Assembly (NCBI GenBank): GCA_027024255.1
Contig: JALVSQ010000025.1
Location: 1-35,640, forward strand
Length of the DNA: 35,640 nt
Source of the DNA: Microcaldota archaeon
GTDB taxonomy: Archaea > Micrarchaeota > Micrarchaeia > Anstonellales > J096
Reading direction: 5' to 3'
This document shows, piece after piece, positions 22,680 through 30,143 of the stretch. The notes beneath the pieces are model-generated. The model was not told where the DNA came from. It was given only the letters and a program-made list of their open reading frames with translations, and made no database searches. The translations under genes and the position numbers were made by a program. Numbering within the stretch: the first letter of the stretch is position 1; the number at the start of each line of letters is the position of its first letter.

Positions 22680-23441
22680 GTGAGCGTAGCTTTAGAAAAA
22701 GGAAAAGTCATTGGCTTTAAAGGAAATGTTTCCCTTAACATGCTTAATAGGATAAAGGAACAGGCAATTGAAAAAAACGAAATTCCAGGAGGATTTAACA
22801 ATCTATGCTTTAAAATGGATATAAATGGTCCTGTTTTTGTAAAGATAACAGGAAAGCCAAGCATCCTCGGAGATGATGGAATAGAGCATGAGTTTGACAC
22901 AGTAAGCTTCCTTAAAAAAGAAGGTTTTAAGGTTCCAGAACCACTGGGTTTTTTTAAGTTGAGTTATAAAGGAACAGTCTATGGCATTGGCATTTACAGG
23001 TTTGTTGAAGGCGAACAACTGGCTAAGGCATTCCACGATTTGTTTACAAATGGCTCAGAGTTAGCCCTAAAACACCTCAATGGTATTGCTCTTGAAATTG
23101 CCAGGCTTCATTCATTAAGAATTTTGCATAGGGACCTTCATGCAGGTAACATAATTGTGAATTCTGATTTTAGACTCGTTGATTTTGAAATGGCTGAGAA
23201 ACTTAACCCAGATGGAATTTATGCTGAAAGAAGATTCATGTTTGAAGTCATTCAATTTGTGTCAAGTGTTAACAAAATATTCTTAAGCACTAAACCGTCT
23301 GATGAAATAAGAAAGAAAGCAAGAGATGCCCTGATGAACTTTATTTCCATATATGCAAATAGTATAGGAATAAATAAACTTATTACAGATAATTTCATTC
23401 ATTTATCAGTTCTTCGACCACGTTTATTATCTCCTCTTTAA
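22680..23441 (+). CDS. Protein-kinase-fold protein (second of tandem pair)
   Basis: A 253-residue paralog of the gene just upstream. The shared opening is KGNVSLNML (KGNVSLAML in the first copy), followed by VFVKITGKPS, EHEFDTVSFLKKEG, catalytic loop HRDLHAGNIIVN and LVDFEMA. Both therefore keep all apparent catalytic residues; neither is a dead copy. The GTG start lies within atGTGa, with atttttattt about 27 nt upstream. Its final 47 bp overlap, tail-to-tail, the convergent DHH phosphoesterase gene, the longest such overlap in the window. Confidence 0.75.
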   Translation: MSVALEKGKVIGFKGNVSLNMLNRIKEQAIEKNEIPGGFNNLCFKMDINGPVFVKITGKPSILGDDGIEHEFDTVSFLKKEGFKVPEPLGFFKLSYKGTVYGIGIYRFVEGEQLAKAFHDLFTNGSELALKHLNGIALEIARLHSLRILHRDLHAGNIIVNSDFRLVDFEMAEKLNPDGIYAERRFMFEVIQFVSSVNKIFLSTKPSDEIRKKARDALMNFISIYANSIGINKLITDNFIHLSVLRPRLLSPL

Positions 23442-24708
23442 TTGCGGGAATATAATCCGGGTTTCTTATCCTCAATGCTGCTGCCTTTGCATGACCCCCT
23501 CCTGATTCGAAGGCATGAGGCATTCTTTCCTTCAATTTCTCAATCATCTTATTGGCAGAAACACCCTTCCTGTATGCTTCATCTGCTAACCTGAATATTA
23601 AGCTCCTCTCAGAGATGCCTATGACAACAGCAGGTTCATCTTTAACAAGTTCATAAGCCTGAGATGTTATCTTACCTTTGCTTGGAAACTCAGAGCGCCT
23701 TGCAACAACATCCACCTTAACAAAGTAGATGTTTATGCCCTTTACTTCAACAGGCTTCATCTGCTTCTTTATTTCCTCTCTTACTTCAAGTAGCTTTTCA
23801 TTTGCTTTTATAAGAATTGTGGAGTAAAGCTCCTTTTTACTCAATACCTCTCTATAAAAGTTCAGGTTATTGCCATAAACATTGTAAGTTGCCAGAAAGT
23901 CAAGGACAAGTGCCTTCTCCCTATCCTCTTCGCTAACATCCATCAAATCGCTTTTGTCTCCTGCTAAGGACACCTTAATCATATCTGCCTTTTTCCCTGC
24001 TGCTCTTGCCACCTCACTACTTAAATAACCTGCTGTATATTTACTGCAATTCTCAAAGTACTTCCATGGGTTGAGGACATTGGCATTCAATTCAGCGTAG
24101 GGATGGTGGTCTATTACATAAACATCTATACCCGCCGCCTTCACTATATCAATCCCTTCTCTGCTTTCTTCATTGCTTGAAAAATCAAGGTTTATAACCA
24201 TCGGCATAAACCCAAACCTCAGAGACTGGATATCGTTCAGCGCATCCTTAACAGAATATATTGCTGAATTGTGTTGAAATGTTTTTCCTTTAATAATAGA
24301 AGTTATGGCAAATGCAGACACAATGCCGTCAGCATCATGATGGAAATGAATGACTGCATCCCTTCCTAACATGGATGAGATTAAAAAATCCTTTGCGAAC
24401 CTTACAACATCTTCCTTAAGTTTATTCATCACTTCATCTTTTATCAAAGGTTCATAATCAATCTTTATTGAATTTCTTAAACCTTCAAGTATACTTTCAA
24501 AATCATCCTTACTTGCATTTCTCCTGGTAACAATACTTCCAGAAAATCCTTTTGGAGTTGGCGAAAGAGAAACCCTTACATATTCATTTTCATCAACATA
24601 CTCATTAGATGCAAAGGTTATCCTTCCTTTTGATGTAATAAGCTCAACCAGAAACTTATCTTGAAGTCTTTTGACATCTTTAACAATTCCTTCCCTTTCG
24701 ATCTCCAT
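23395..24708 (-). CDS. DHH-family phosphoesterase (RecJ/GAN-like)
   Basis: A 437-residue protein. An N-terminal ~60-residue beta-rich domain, possibly OB-like, precedes a DHH core: HFHHDADGIVSA (123-128, DxDG), INLDFSS, VIDHHPY (about 197-199) and SLAGDKSD. The DHHA1 nucleic-acid-binding motif ESGGGHAKAAALR is near 405-415. These motifs coordinate two metals for phosphodiester hydrolysis; archaeal members include GAN/RecJ exonucleases linked to the replisome, and nanoRNases. Being in an operon with DnaG and Toprim favours a DNA or RNA end-processing role, but the exact subtype is not settled. Ribosome site ggtgat precedes the start. It begins 4 nt after the RNase Z stop. Confidence 0.85.
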   Translation of the reverse strand: MEIEREGIVKDVKRLQDKFLVELITSKGRITFASNEYVDENEYVRVSLSPTPKGFSGSIVTRRNASKDDFESILEGLRNSIKIDYEPLIKDEVMNKLKEDVVRFAKDFLISSMLGRDAVIHFHHDADGIVSAFAITSIIKGKTFQHNSAIYSVKDALNDIQSLRFGFMPMVINLDFSSNEESREGIDIVKAAGIDVYVIDHHPYAELNANVLNPWKYFENCSKYTAGYLSSEVARAAGKKADMIKVSLAGDKSDLMDVSEEDREKALVLDFLATYNVYGNNLNFYREVLSKKELYSTILIKANEKLLEVREEIKKQMKPVEVKGINIYFVKVDVVARRSEFPSKGKITSQAYELVKDEPAVVIGISERSLIFRLADEAYRKGVSANKMIEKLKERMPHAFESGGGHAKAAALRIRNPDYIPAIKEEIINVVEELINE

Positions 24709-24712
24709 GAAA

Positions 24713-25588
24713 TCACCTTAACGTTATCTTCAATCCATCGTAGGCAACGGTTATCTTTCCTTTAAAGTACTTCTCTGCCTGAGCTAAATAAAGAGAATCA
24801 TCATCTTTGTATCTACCACTTATATGAGTTAGAACTAAATGTTTCACATTGGCTTTGCTTGCTGCTAATGCTGCATCCTTCACCGTTGAATGGTTTGTTT
24901 CTCTTGCTTCTTCCTCTAAGCTCTCATCAAATGTAGCTTCATGAATAAGCAAATCCGCATTCTTAGCATGTCTCACAAGGTTTTGACTGAATGCAGTGTC
25001 ACCGCTGTAAACTATTTTAATGCCCTTTTTCACATATGATATATCTTTGAGCTCAACAACTCTACCGTTTATGTTCAAGCTACCTTTCTCCTGAATCTCT
25101 CTAAACATCTTCCCCTTTAATCCCAGTTTCCTTGCCTTTTCTTTATAAAATTTAATTTTATCATCCTGCTTGAATACAAATCCATAGCTGCCCTTAACAT
25201 GCTTTACTTTGAATGCAGATATGGTAAAGTCCTTTCCTCTTAAAAGCGTTGATTCCCTCAGCCTCTTAAGCTTAATAAAGGGCCATTTGTTTATTAAAAG
25301 CTCTTTGAACCTCGAAGGAGCAAACACATTCAAGCTATCTATATGTGTTGTCATCCTCAGTGTTTCTATAAGTCCATATATACCTAAAAAGTGGTCTAAA
25401 TGAAGGTGGCTTATGAATATGTTCCTTATGCTTCCATAGCCAACTTTATGCTTCATTAAAGCTCTCTGGCAGCATTCCCCAACATCCCATAGAATAACCT
25501 CTCCCTGCCATCTCAAAGCAATGCAGGGCATTCCTCTGTAAACAGAAGGAATGCCTGAAGATGTGCCCAAGAAGTATATATCAAGCAT
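24713..25588 (-). CDS. rnz: Ribonuclease Z (tRNA 3' endonuclease)
   Basis: A 291-residue metallo-beta-lactamase-fold enzyme that cuts the 3' trailer from pre-tRNA. Motif II SHLHLDH (60-66) is intact, VYSGDTAFS and HEATF supply metal ligands, and NHSTVKDAALAA plus LTHISGRY give the last His motifs. Residues about 140-175 (KIKFYKEKARKLGLKGKM) include the region of the flexible tRNA-binding arm. The start overlaps the dnaG stop by 8 bp. Since none of the four tRNAs here encodes CCA, trailer removal by this enzyme and then CCA addition are required. In this genome it would act directly on the unusual repeat elements that follow tRNAs. Confidence 0.92.
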   Translation of the reverse strand: MLDIYFLGTSSGIPSVYRGMPCIALRWQGEVILWDVGECCQRALMKHKVGYGSIRNIFISHLHLDHFLGIYGLIETLRMTTHIDSLNVFAPSRFKELLINKWPFIKLKRLRESTLLRGKDFTISAFKVKHVKGSYGFVFKQDDKIKFYKEKARKLGLKGKMFREIQEKGSLNINGRVVELKDISYVKKGIKIVYSGDTAFSQNLVRHAKNADLLIHEATFDESLEEEARETNHSTVKDAALAASKANVKHLVLTHISGRYKDDDSLYLAQAEKYFKGKITVAYDGLKITLR

Positions 25589-26822
25589 TCTTTGTTTCTA
25601 TTATGATGCCTTCTGGCTTTTTCCTGACATTGCCTATTCTGATACCATAGAGTGCCTTTATACCCCTGTTTTCTGCAATATCAACCAGCCTTTGAGTAAT
25701 AATTCCATCAAACACAATTGCACCTATATCTTTTCTCGAAAGCAGTTCTTTTATCATATCCTTCACGCTAACCTCCTTTACAAGATATCCTTTCCTGTCA
25801 TAAAGCCTCGCAGAAAGCCTTCCTTTAACTTCGTCCAGAGCCTTTTTAAGTTCCTCTGTGTTAACAACCGTTTGTTCTTCTTTTGTCTCTTTTACCTCTT
25901 CTTTCTTCTCTTTCTCAACCTTCTCCACTTTTTCTGCCTTCTTGGGTTTAAACTTTTTCTTAGTTTCTCTTTCTTTAATCCCGAAGTACTTATTCTCCTG
26001 TATGTACTGGTCAACAGGTATCTTATTTCTCAATGATTTTATTATTTCCTTTCTTGTTAATTCCTCAACCTCCTTTCCTGTTGGTGCTTTTGCCACAAAG
26101 TCAATATCTGCCCCTGCATTTATAAGCTCTTTAAGTATTATGTCTCCACCCCTATCTCCATCTAAAAACACAGTCGTTTCCTTCTTCTTTGTTAAATCCA
26201 CAATTGTCTGGCTTATGTTAGCTCCCCCTATTCCTATAACATTCTTTATGTCATTCTTCAAGAGATTAATAACATCTGCCCTGCCTTCTACAAGCACAAC
26301 ATCATCAGCAACATCTATGCTTGGACCTGCTGGCAACTTGTCCTTCCCATAGCTGATAACCTCCTCAGCCCTTAACTCTTTCCTGACAAGTTCAGTTATC
26401 TCCCTGCTATCAGGTAATTGAGTCGTCATTATCTCTTTAAGGAGTTGCTTTGCCCTTTCAAGTATTCTTTTTCTTTTGGCATTCCTATTGTCTTCAATTT
26501 TATCAACTACTATTTTAGCATCACATGGTCCAACTCTATCAATTGCTTCCAGTGCTGCTGCTATTATGCTCGTCTCAACCACATCAAGACTTGAAGGCAA
26601 CTTTATGCTCCCATATGTTTTGTTCTTTGAATGAGTTAGCTCAACCTCTATTCTGCCTATTCTCCCATTCTTTTGCAAATCTCTTAGTTCTAAATCCTCT
26701 CCAAGGAGTCCTTCTGTTTGTCCAAACATGGCCCCAATAACATCAGGCTTTTCCACTAACCCATTAACTTCAAAATGTGCATATATGGTGTACTTAACAG
26801 CATCTATATAAGTTTTTCCCAT
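25581..26822 (-). CDS. dnaG: DNA primase DnaG, archaeal type
   Basis: A 413-residue archaeal DnaG: N-terminal domain with KYTIYAHFEVNGLVEKPDVIGAMFG (read in parts), Toprim core with Glu179 in VVLVEGRADVINLL and Asp221/Asp223 in TVFLDGDRGGDIIL, then a highly charged Lys/Glu linker (about 285-325). A conserved C-terminal domain ends in RIGNVRKKPEGI. In archaea DnaG associates with the exosome as well as having primase activity in vitro, so it could serve RNA decay here too. Ribosome site ggaggtga, 5 nt before ATG. Flanked by Toprim upstream (19-bp overlap) and rnz downstream (8-bp overlap); a coupled operon. Confidence 0.95.
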   Translation of the reverse strand: MGKTYIDAVKYTIYAHFEVNGLVEKPDVIGAMFGQTEGLLGEDLELRDLQKNGRIGRIEVELTHSKNKTYGSIKLPSSLDVVETSIIAAALEAIDRVGPCDAKIVVDKIEDNRNAKRKRILERAKQLLKEIMTTQLPDSREITELVRKELRAEEVISYGKDKLPAGPSIDVADDVVLVEGRADVINLLKNDIKNVIGIGGANISQTIVDLTKKKETTVFLDGDRGGDIILKELINAGADIDFVAKAPTGKEVEELTRKEIIKSLRNKIPVDQYIQENKYFGIKERETKKKFKPKKAEKVEKVEKEKKEEVKETKEEQTVVNTEELKKALDEVKGRLSARLYDRKGYLVKEVSVKDMIKELLSRKDIGAIVFDGIITQRLVDIAENRGIKALYGIRIGNVRKKPEGIIIETKNA

Positions 26823-27157
26823 AGTTTCACCTCCATCTTTTCAACCTTTTTTGCTATTTCCTCAAACCTTCTGAGCTTTAGCAAATATCCCAGCTTTTTC
26901 CTCATAACTGTATTCGGTTTTAAACCCCTTAGCATCAATTCATGCATTATCTCTTTGAGGAGTCTTTCTCCTTCTCTATCAAGGTCGGTTAATATAAATA
27001 CTTCTTTCTGTGGCTTTATTTCAGGTATTTCTCTGTGTGTGACTGCTTCAATACCGAGCTTTTGCAAAGAGGCAATATCCTTTTTACCCTCAACAATAGC
27101 AATCCCTTCTCTCAACCTTGCAAGAATCTTCCTTAATTCCTTTACTTCATCTCTCAT
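26804..27157 (-). CDS. Small Toprim-domain protein
   Basis: A 117-residue single-domain Toprim protein: GIAIVEGKKDIASLQKLG (Glu), VFILTDLDREGERLL (Asp-x-Asp plus Glu) and a helical C-terminus. This is the composition of the short archaeal Toprim proteins (UPF0292-like), of unknown function, possibly acting with nucleic acid. The open frame extends 17 codons further to 27208, but that part would include a GC-rich, probably structured, segment; the Met at 27157 matches the family's N-terminus. No clear ribosome site precedes it. Overlaps dnaG by 19 bp. Confidence 0.75.
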   Translation of the reverse strand: MRDEVKELRKILARLREGIAIVEGKKDIASLQKLGIEAVTHREIPEIKPQKEVFILTDLDREGERLLKEIMHELMLRGLKPNTVMRKKLGYLLKLRRFEEIAKKVEKMEVKLWEKLI

Positions 27158-27170
27158 AGTCCCAATGGGA

Positions 27171-27241
27171 TCAGGATTAGATGAGCCGGGCACTGTTGAC
27201 AGCAGCAATCACCCTCATCATGCCCGCCATCCATGCCCGGC
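27171..27241 (-). ncRNA. Candidate small structured RNA (possible C/D box-like)
   Basis: Between the CBS and Toprim genes lies a GC-rich island in an otherwise AT-rich region. An 8-bp inverted repeat GCCGGGCA (27185-27192) / TGCCCGGC (27234-27241) could close a hairpin. On the minus strand there is a perfect box C (ATGATGA, 27215-27221) and a box D (CTGA, 27171-27174) about 40 nt apart. The segment directly before box D, atctaatc, is complementary to the conserved gauuagau of the 16S rRNA 790 loop, with A790 at the expected fifth position. Internal C'/D' boxes are poor and the GC-rich hairpin does not fit a standard C/D fold, so this is a weak call. Confidence 0.25.
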
Positions 27242-27245
27242 AGTA

Positions 27246-27662
27246 TTATAACCTTGCCTTTTCCTCTATTAAATCAACTATGGTTGGGAATAAAGACATT
27301 ATGTCATTCTCTGTGAGTATGCCCACTAAAAGACCCTCTCTGTTTATGACAGGTAATCTCCTTATGTTGTTATCGTGCATGACCCTGGCAGCGTCTTCCA
27401 GCGCTGTTTCAGGTTCCACTACTATCAAAGGATGGCTCATAACATCCTTTACCCTGGTTGTTAAAGGCTTCATCTCCGCAACAACCTTCCTGACAATGTC
27501 TCTTTCAGTCAATATGCCTTTTGCTTCATTCCCTTCTATCACTATTATTGAACCTATGCCTTTATCCTTCATTACCCTTGCTGCTTCTTGAACTGTTGCA
27601 TTAGCATGCAAAGTGACAACATTCTTTTTCATAACATCTGCTACTTTAATACCCGATCCCAT
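27246..27662 (-). CDS. Tandem CBS-domain protein
   Basis: A 138-residue protein consisting of two CBS domains (about 8-62 and 72-128): VADVMKKNVVTLHANATVQE, then VKDVMSHPLIVVEPETALED, each followed by IGSIIVIEG / IRRLPVINREG and the ILTERDI / ILTENDI turns. CBS pairs bind adenosyl ligands such as AMP, ATP or SAM and act as energy sensors when fused to enzymes; here none is fused. The promoter lies in atttaaaaaacc (about 27689-27700), exactly where repeat element C breaks off. It may be the first gene of the Toprim-DnaG-rnz-DHH run, though the 88-nt gap with the structured segment may separate them. Confidence 0.9.
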   Translation of the reverse strand: MGSGIKVADVMKKNVVTLHANATVQEAARVMKDKGIGSIIVIEGNEAKGILTERDIVRKVVAEMKPLTTRVKDVMSHPLIVVEPETALEDAARVMHDNNIRRLPVINREGLLVGILTENDIMSLFPTIVDLIEEKARL

Positions 27663-27689
27663 GGTTTAAGGCTTGAAAAGAAGGTTTTT

Positions 27690-27754
27690 TAAATCTTCCA
27701 ACCTTCTGTTGGAGCCTCCTGTTTCTAGGAGGATATGAATACCCGAAAAATAGA
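27690..27754 (-). repeat. tRNA-trailing repeat element C (type 1, truncated)
   Basis: On the minus strand, directly after tRNA-Ala(TGC). It opens with the type 1 left half seen in element A (tctatttttcgggtattcat). The hairpin CCTCCT-agaaac-AGGAGG follows, here one base pair longer than in A. The core is ggaggctccaaca-gaaggttgg, with one stem pair lost. It ends at agattt, where the CBS promoter begins. No inverted T-arm segment with the full gaaccc and no second copy of the tRNA 3' end remain. A decayed or truncated member of the family. Confidence 0.85.
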
Positions 27755-27826
27755 TGGACCCAGAGGGATTTGAACCCTCAGCCTCCCGCGTGCAAGGCGG
27801 GCGCTCTACCGTTGAGCTATGGGCCC
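27755..27826 (-). tRNA. tRNA-Ala (anticodon TGC)
   Basis: A 72-nt cloverleaf on the minus strand: acceptor GGGCCCA/TGGGTCC with G3-U70 alanine wobble and discriminator A; D stem GCTC/GAGC; anticodon arm CCCGC-CTTGCAC-GCGGG with anticodon TGC; T arm GAGGG-TTCAAAT-CCCTC. No intron, no encoded CCA. A TATA stretch (gttataaagttttaaaaa, about 27843-27860) lies about 26 nt upstream and probably also serves the divergent HTH gene. Confidence 0.95.
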
Positions 27827-27898
27827 GCAGATTATGAATTGTGTTATAAAGTTTTAAAAATGTTTGTTATCAAATGCTAATGCAGGAGGTGAAAACAC

Positions 27899-28154
27899 AT
27901 GAAGAGGTGGTATAAATTGGACGCAAGGAGGTGGTCTGAAATCTAAGAGAAGAGGAAGGAAGCCTAAATTATCCAAGACAGAAGTTGAAAGACTTGTGAA
28001 ATTCTATTTGAGTGGTATAAAACCCCGGGAACTCTCCAAACAGTTTGGAGTTAGTAGAATGACTGTATACAGGATTCTTGACGAATTCTTTGCTCCTATG
28101 CAGGAAATGGATGTTGAAGAGATGTTCACATATGTAAGGAACCTGATAAGGTAA
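27899..28154 (+). CDS. Small HTH protein with apparent frameshift after 14-15 codons
   Basis: A strong ribosome site (gcaggaggtga) precedes ATG 27899, but that frame ends at TAA 27944 after 15 codons (MKRWYKLDARRWSEI). The adjacent frame is open from 27936 to TAA 28152 and encodes a resolvase-like helix-turn-helix: GRKPKLSKTEVERLVKFYL, SGIKPRELSKQFGVSRMTVY and RILDEF, then an acidic tail. Skipping one base near 27940 joins the two parts into an 84-residue protein. Without it the HTH part has no ATG, GTG or TTG start upstream of its recognition helix. It may be a sequencing error, a +1 programmed shift or a pseudogene. Probably a DNA-binding regulator; short homologues are usually found with mobile elements, but no recombinase domain is present. 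Confidence 0.55.
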
Positions 28155-28193
28155 ACCTAATCTTTTTTATATACTTTGTGTTATAATAAGTAT

Positions 28194-28871
28194 GTGAAGG
28201 AGTTTAAAGAAGCCCTGAAAGAAGGTAATTATGTATTTGCCTTGAATCTACTCTATGATTTATCATGGAGTAAGGAAAAAAGGGAAGAGTTAGCAGAAAT
28301 GCTTATAGATAAAGCAGGCATTGACAAAAAGAAATTCATACTCTCAACAATTGCAAAGGATGAGTTTTTCTCATCTCATTTGAGGCAGTATGCAGGCTTA
28401 AAGCTGATCAGTCTATGCTCCTTTAAAGAGCTTGGAGAAATCTTGAAGGATAACTCATTTCCTCTTCAAATAAGGGACAGAGCACTTCAAAGAATGAAGG
28501 AGATGCTTAAAAAGGAGGCAGAGGAGAAAGGACCTGTGGTGGATGAGGTATGCAAGAAGATAGCTGAAGCTTTTTATGTTGTTGTAAAAAACCTTGAACC
28601 TGTTAGGCCCTCCTTAACAGATATAATAAACACAATGAAGTTCAGGAAAGCAAACCTCTCATACGAGGATGTAAAAGAGATAATTGATTTTTTTAATAAA
28701 GCCTTCAATGATATTCTTAAAAACAAAGACCACCCACACCATCAGCATGTATTTGCAATAAAGGCACATATGGATTTGATAAAAGAACAAAAGGAAAAGA
28801 AGAGAGAAGAAAATAAAAAAATTGAGCCCAAAAAACCCATAAATCATCAAGAAACACTTAAAATAACATAA
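28194..28871 (+). CDS. Helical hypothetical protein
   Basis: A 225-residue soluble protein predicted as all alpha-helical, with HEAT/TPR-like pairs (EFKEALKEGNYVFALNLLYDL, DRALQRMKEMLKKEAEEKGP read in parts) and a Lys/Glu-rich C-terminal tail. I do not recognise the family. I start at GTG 28194: the TATA stretch ttttttatata at 28162-28172 lies about 26 nt upstream, the standard leaderless spacing here. An earlier TTG at 28176 would lie almost on the TATA box. It lies 59 nt upstream of tfe on the same strand, but tfe has its own TATA box. Confidence 0.6.
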   Translation: MKEFKEALKEGNYVFALNLLYDLSWSKEKREELAEMLIDKAGIDKKKFILSTIAKDEFFSSHLRQYAGLKLISLCSFKELGEILKDNSFPLQIRDRALQRMKEMLKKEAEEKGPVVDEVCKKIAEAFYVVVKNLEPVRPSLTDIINTMKFRKANLSYEDVKEIIDFFNKAFNDILKNKDHPHHQHVFAIKAHMDLIKEQKEKKREENKKIEPKKPINHQETLKIT

Positions 28872-28930
28872 GGTTTTTATATATTTCCTACCATAATATA
28901 GAATGTAAACTTTTTTTGAAAGGTGGAAAA

Positions 28931-29485
28931 ATGGCGAAGTCTAAGGCTGTTGATGAATTGCGTGATTTGCTCTCTGATAACAAGGTGAGGAGAGCATTGA
29001 TAGAGACAGCTGGAGAAAATGCTATCGCAGTTATCGAAGCTTTGAACAAAGCATCTCAGGATGAGGACATTGCTAAATTACTCTCATTAAGAGTAAGTGA
29101 TGTAAGGTCAGTGCTAAACAGATTGAATGAGGAGGGATTCACTTACTACGAAAGAACAAAGGATGAGGAAACAGGCTGGTACTCCTACTTCTGGACACTG
29201 GATATAAATAAATTTAAGGAATGGATAAAGAAGAAGTTGTTGAGCAAGTATGAGAGATTAAGGCTTATGGCTAATGAAGGAGAATACTACTTCTGTCCTC
29301 ATTGTGGAGTTGATGTTGTATATTCTTTTGAGGAAGCAATGGATATAAACTTTAAATGTCCAAAGTGTAATGAAACGCTTGATTTGCTGGAGGAGGAGAA
29401 GGTATTGAAAATGATGCCAAAGCTTGATTTTTCAAAATTGAAAAGGAGATTCAAAAAAACTAAAAAAAGAAGAAAGTCAAAATAA
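28931..29485 (+). CDS. tfe: Transcription factor E, alpha subunit
   Basis: A 184-residue archaeal TFE: N-terminal winged helix (residues 10-90; LLSLRVSDVRSVLNRLNEEG then GWYSYFWTLD), a linker helix and a C-terminal zinc ribbon with CPHC (about 120) and CPKC (about 142). It assists promoter opening together with TBP and TFB. The tail is strongly basic (KRRFKKTKKRRKSK). The start is ATG 28931, preceded by aaaggtgg; tttttatatatt at about 28874-28885 gives a leader of about 26 nt, one of the few leadered mRNAs here. The 3' end overlaps the convergent membrane gene by 9 bp. Confidence 0.95.
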   Translation: MAKSKAVDELRDLLSDNKVRRALIETAGENAIAVIEALNKASQDEDIAKLLSLRVSDVRSVLNRLNEEGFTYYERTKDEETGWYSYFWTLDINKFKEWIKKKLLSKYERLRLMANEGEYYFCPHCGVDVVYSFEEAMDINFKCPKCNETLDLLEEEKVLKMMPKLDFSKLKRRFKKTKKRRKSK

Positions 29486-30139
29486 TTTCTCTATCTTCTT
29501 CTTGTTCTTCTTCATTATTCCCTCAATTGTTGATTTGCTTCCCAGGCCTATGCCTATTCCAATACCTATTGAAAGACCAAATGCTATACCTGCCACTATT
29601 GCAACGAATGCATTCTCAAGTATATTTGTATTTATAGCAGGGAATATTGCTGGCAGAGCAATTGTTAATCCTATGTAAGCAATAAATACCTGAACAATTG
29701 CTCCAACAAATGAAGCAAATGCAAACTTACCTCTCTTGATTTTATCACCTATATAATCGCCTATAAATAGTGATACAACCACGATTAAAAGGCCTTGCAC
29801 AAGGCTTGGGAAGTAGTTAAGAAGGCCAAGTCCCCATTCAGAAAGAACGGGTATGCCTGCAATATTGCCCGATACAGCCAAAGCCAGTATGAACAGATAA
29901 AGACCCACTACCTTTTCAACAACATCTCTCAAGGAGATACCCAGCAGGGCATCCTCTAACTTCTCTTTTTTCAACATTTCATCAATTCTTAAGTATCTCC
30001 ACAACCTCCTTATTAATTCCACAATCACTACATCAATTAGCCAGGCAGCAAGAAACACAACAAGAATAAAGGCTGCCTTAATTAAAGCATCCACTAATGT
30101 GAGGGAAAGCTGAGAGACTATTGCATCTACCTCAAACAT
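29477..30139 (-). CDS. Conserved TM-helix (mechanosensitive-channel-type) membrane protein
   Basis: A 220-residue protein with about five membrane segments: near 15-40, 73-95, 105-130, 140-165 and 175-200. The final helix is glycine-rich (AGIAFGLSIGIGIGIGLG) and is followed by a basic tail. This is the 'conserved TM helix' arrangement found in CmpX-like proteins and at the N-terminus of some MscS channels; the MscS beta domain itself is missing. A role as small channel or membrane stress protein is inferred. I start at the ATG at 30139 because gggtgat precedes it by 5 nt; the ATG at 30151 would itself contain this site. Confidence 0.75.
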   Translation of the reverse strand: MFEVDAIVSQLSLTLVDALIKAAFILVVFLAAWLIDVVIVELIRRLWRYLRIDEMLKKEKLEDALLGISLRDVVEKVVGLYLFILALAVSGNIAGIPVLSEWGLGLLNYFPSLVQGLLIVVVSLFIGDYIGDKIKRGKFAFASFVGAIVQVFIAYIGLTIALPAIFPAINTNILENAFVAIVAGIAFGLSIGIGIGIGLGSKSTIEGIMKKNKKKIEKLF

Positions 30140-30143
30140 ATTA

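Noticed and set aside
29477-30139. Complete MscS mechanosensitive channel
   Set aside because: Only the TM-helix region is present; the beta domain of MscS is absent.
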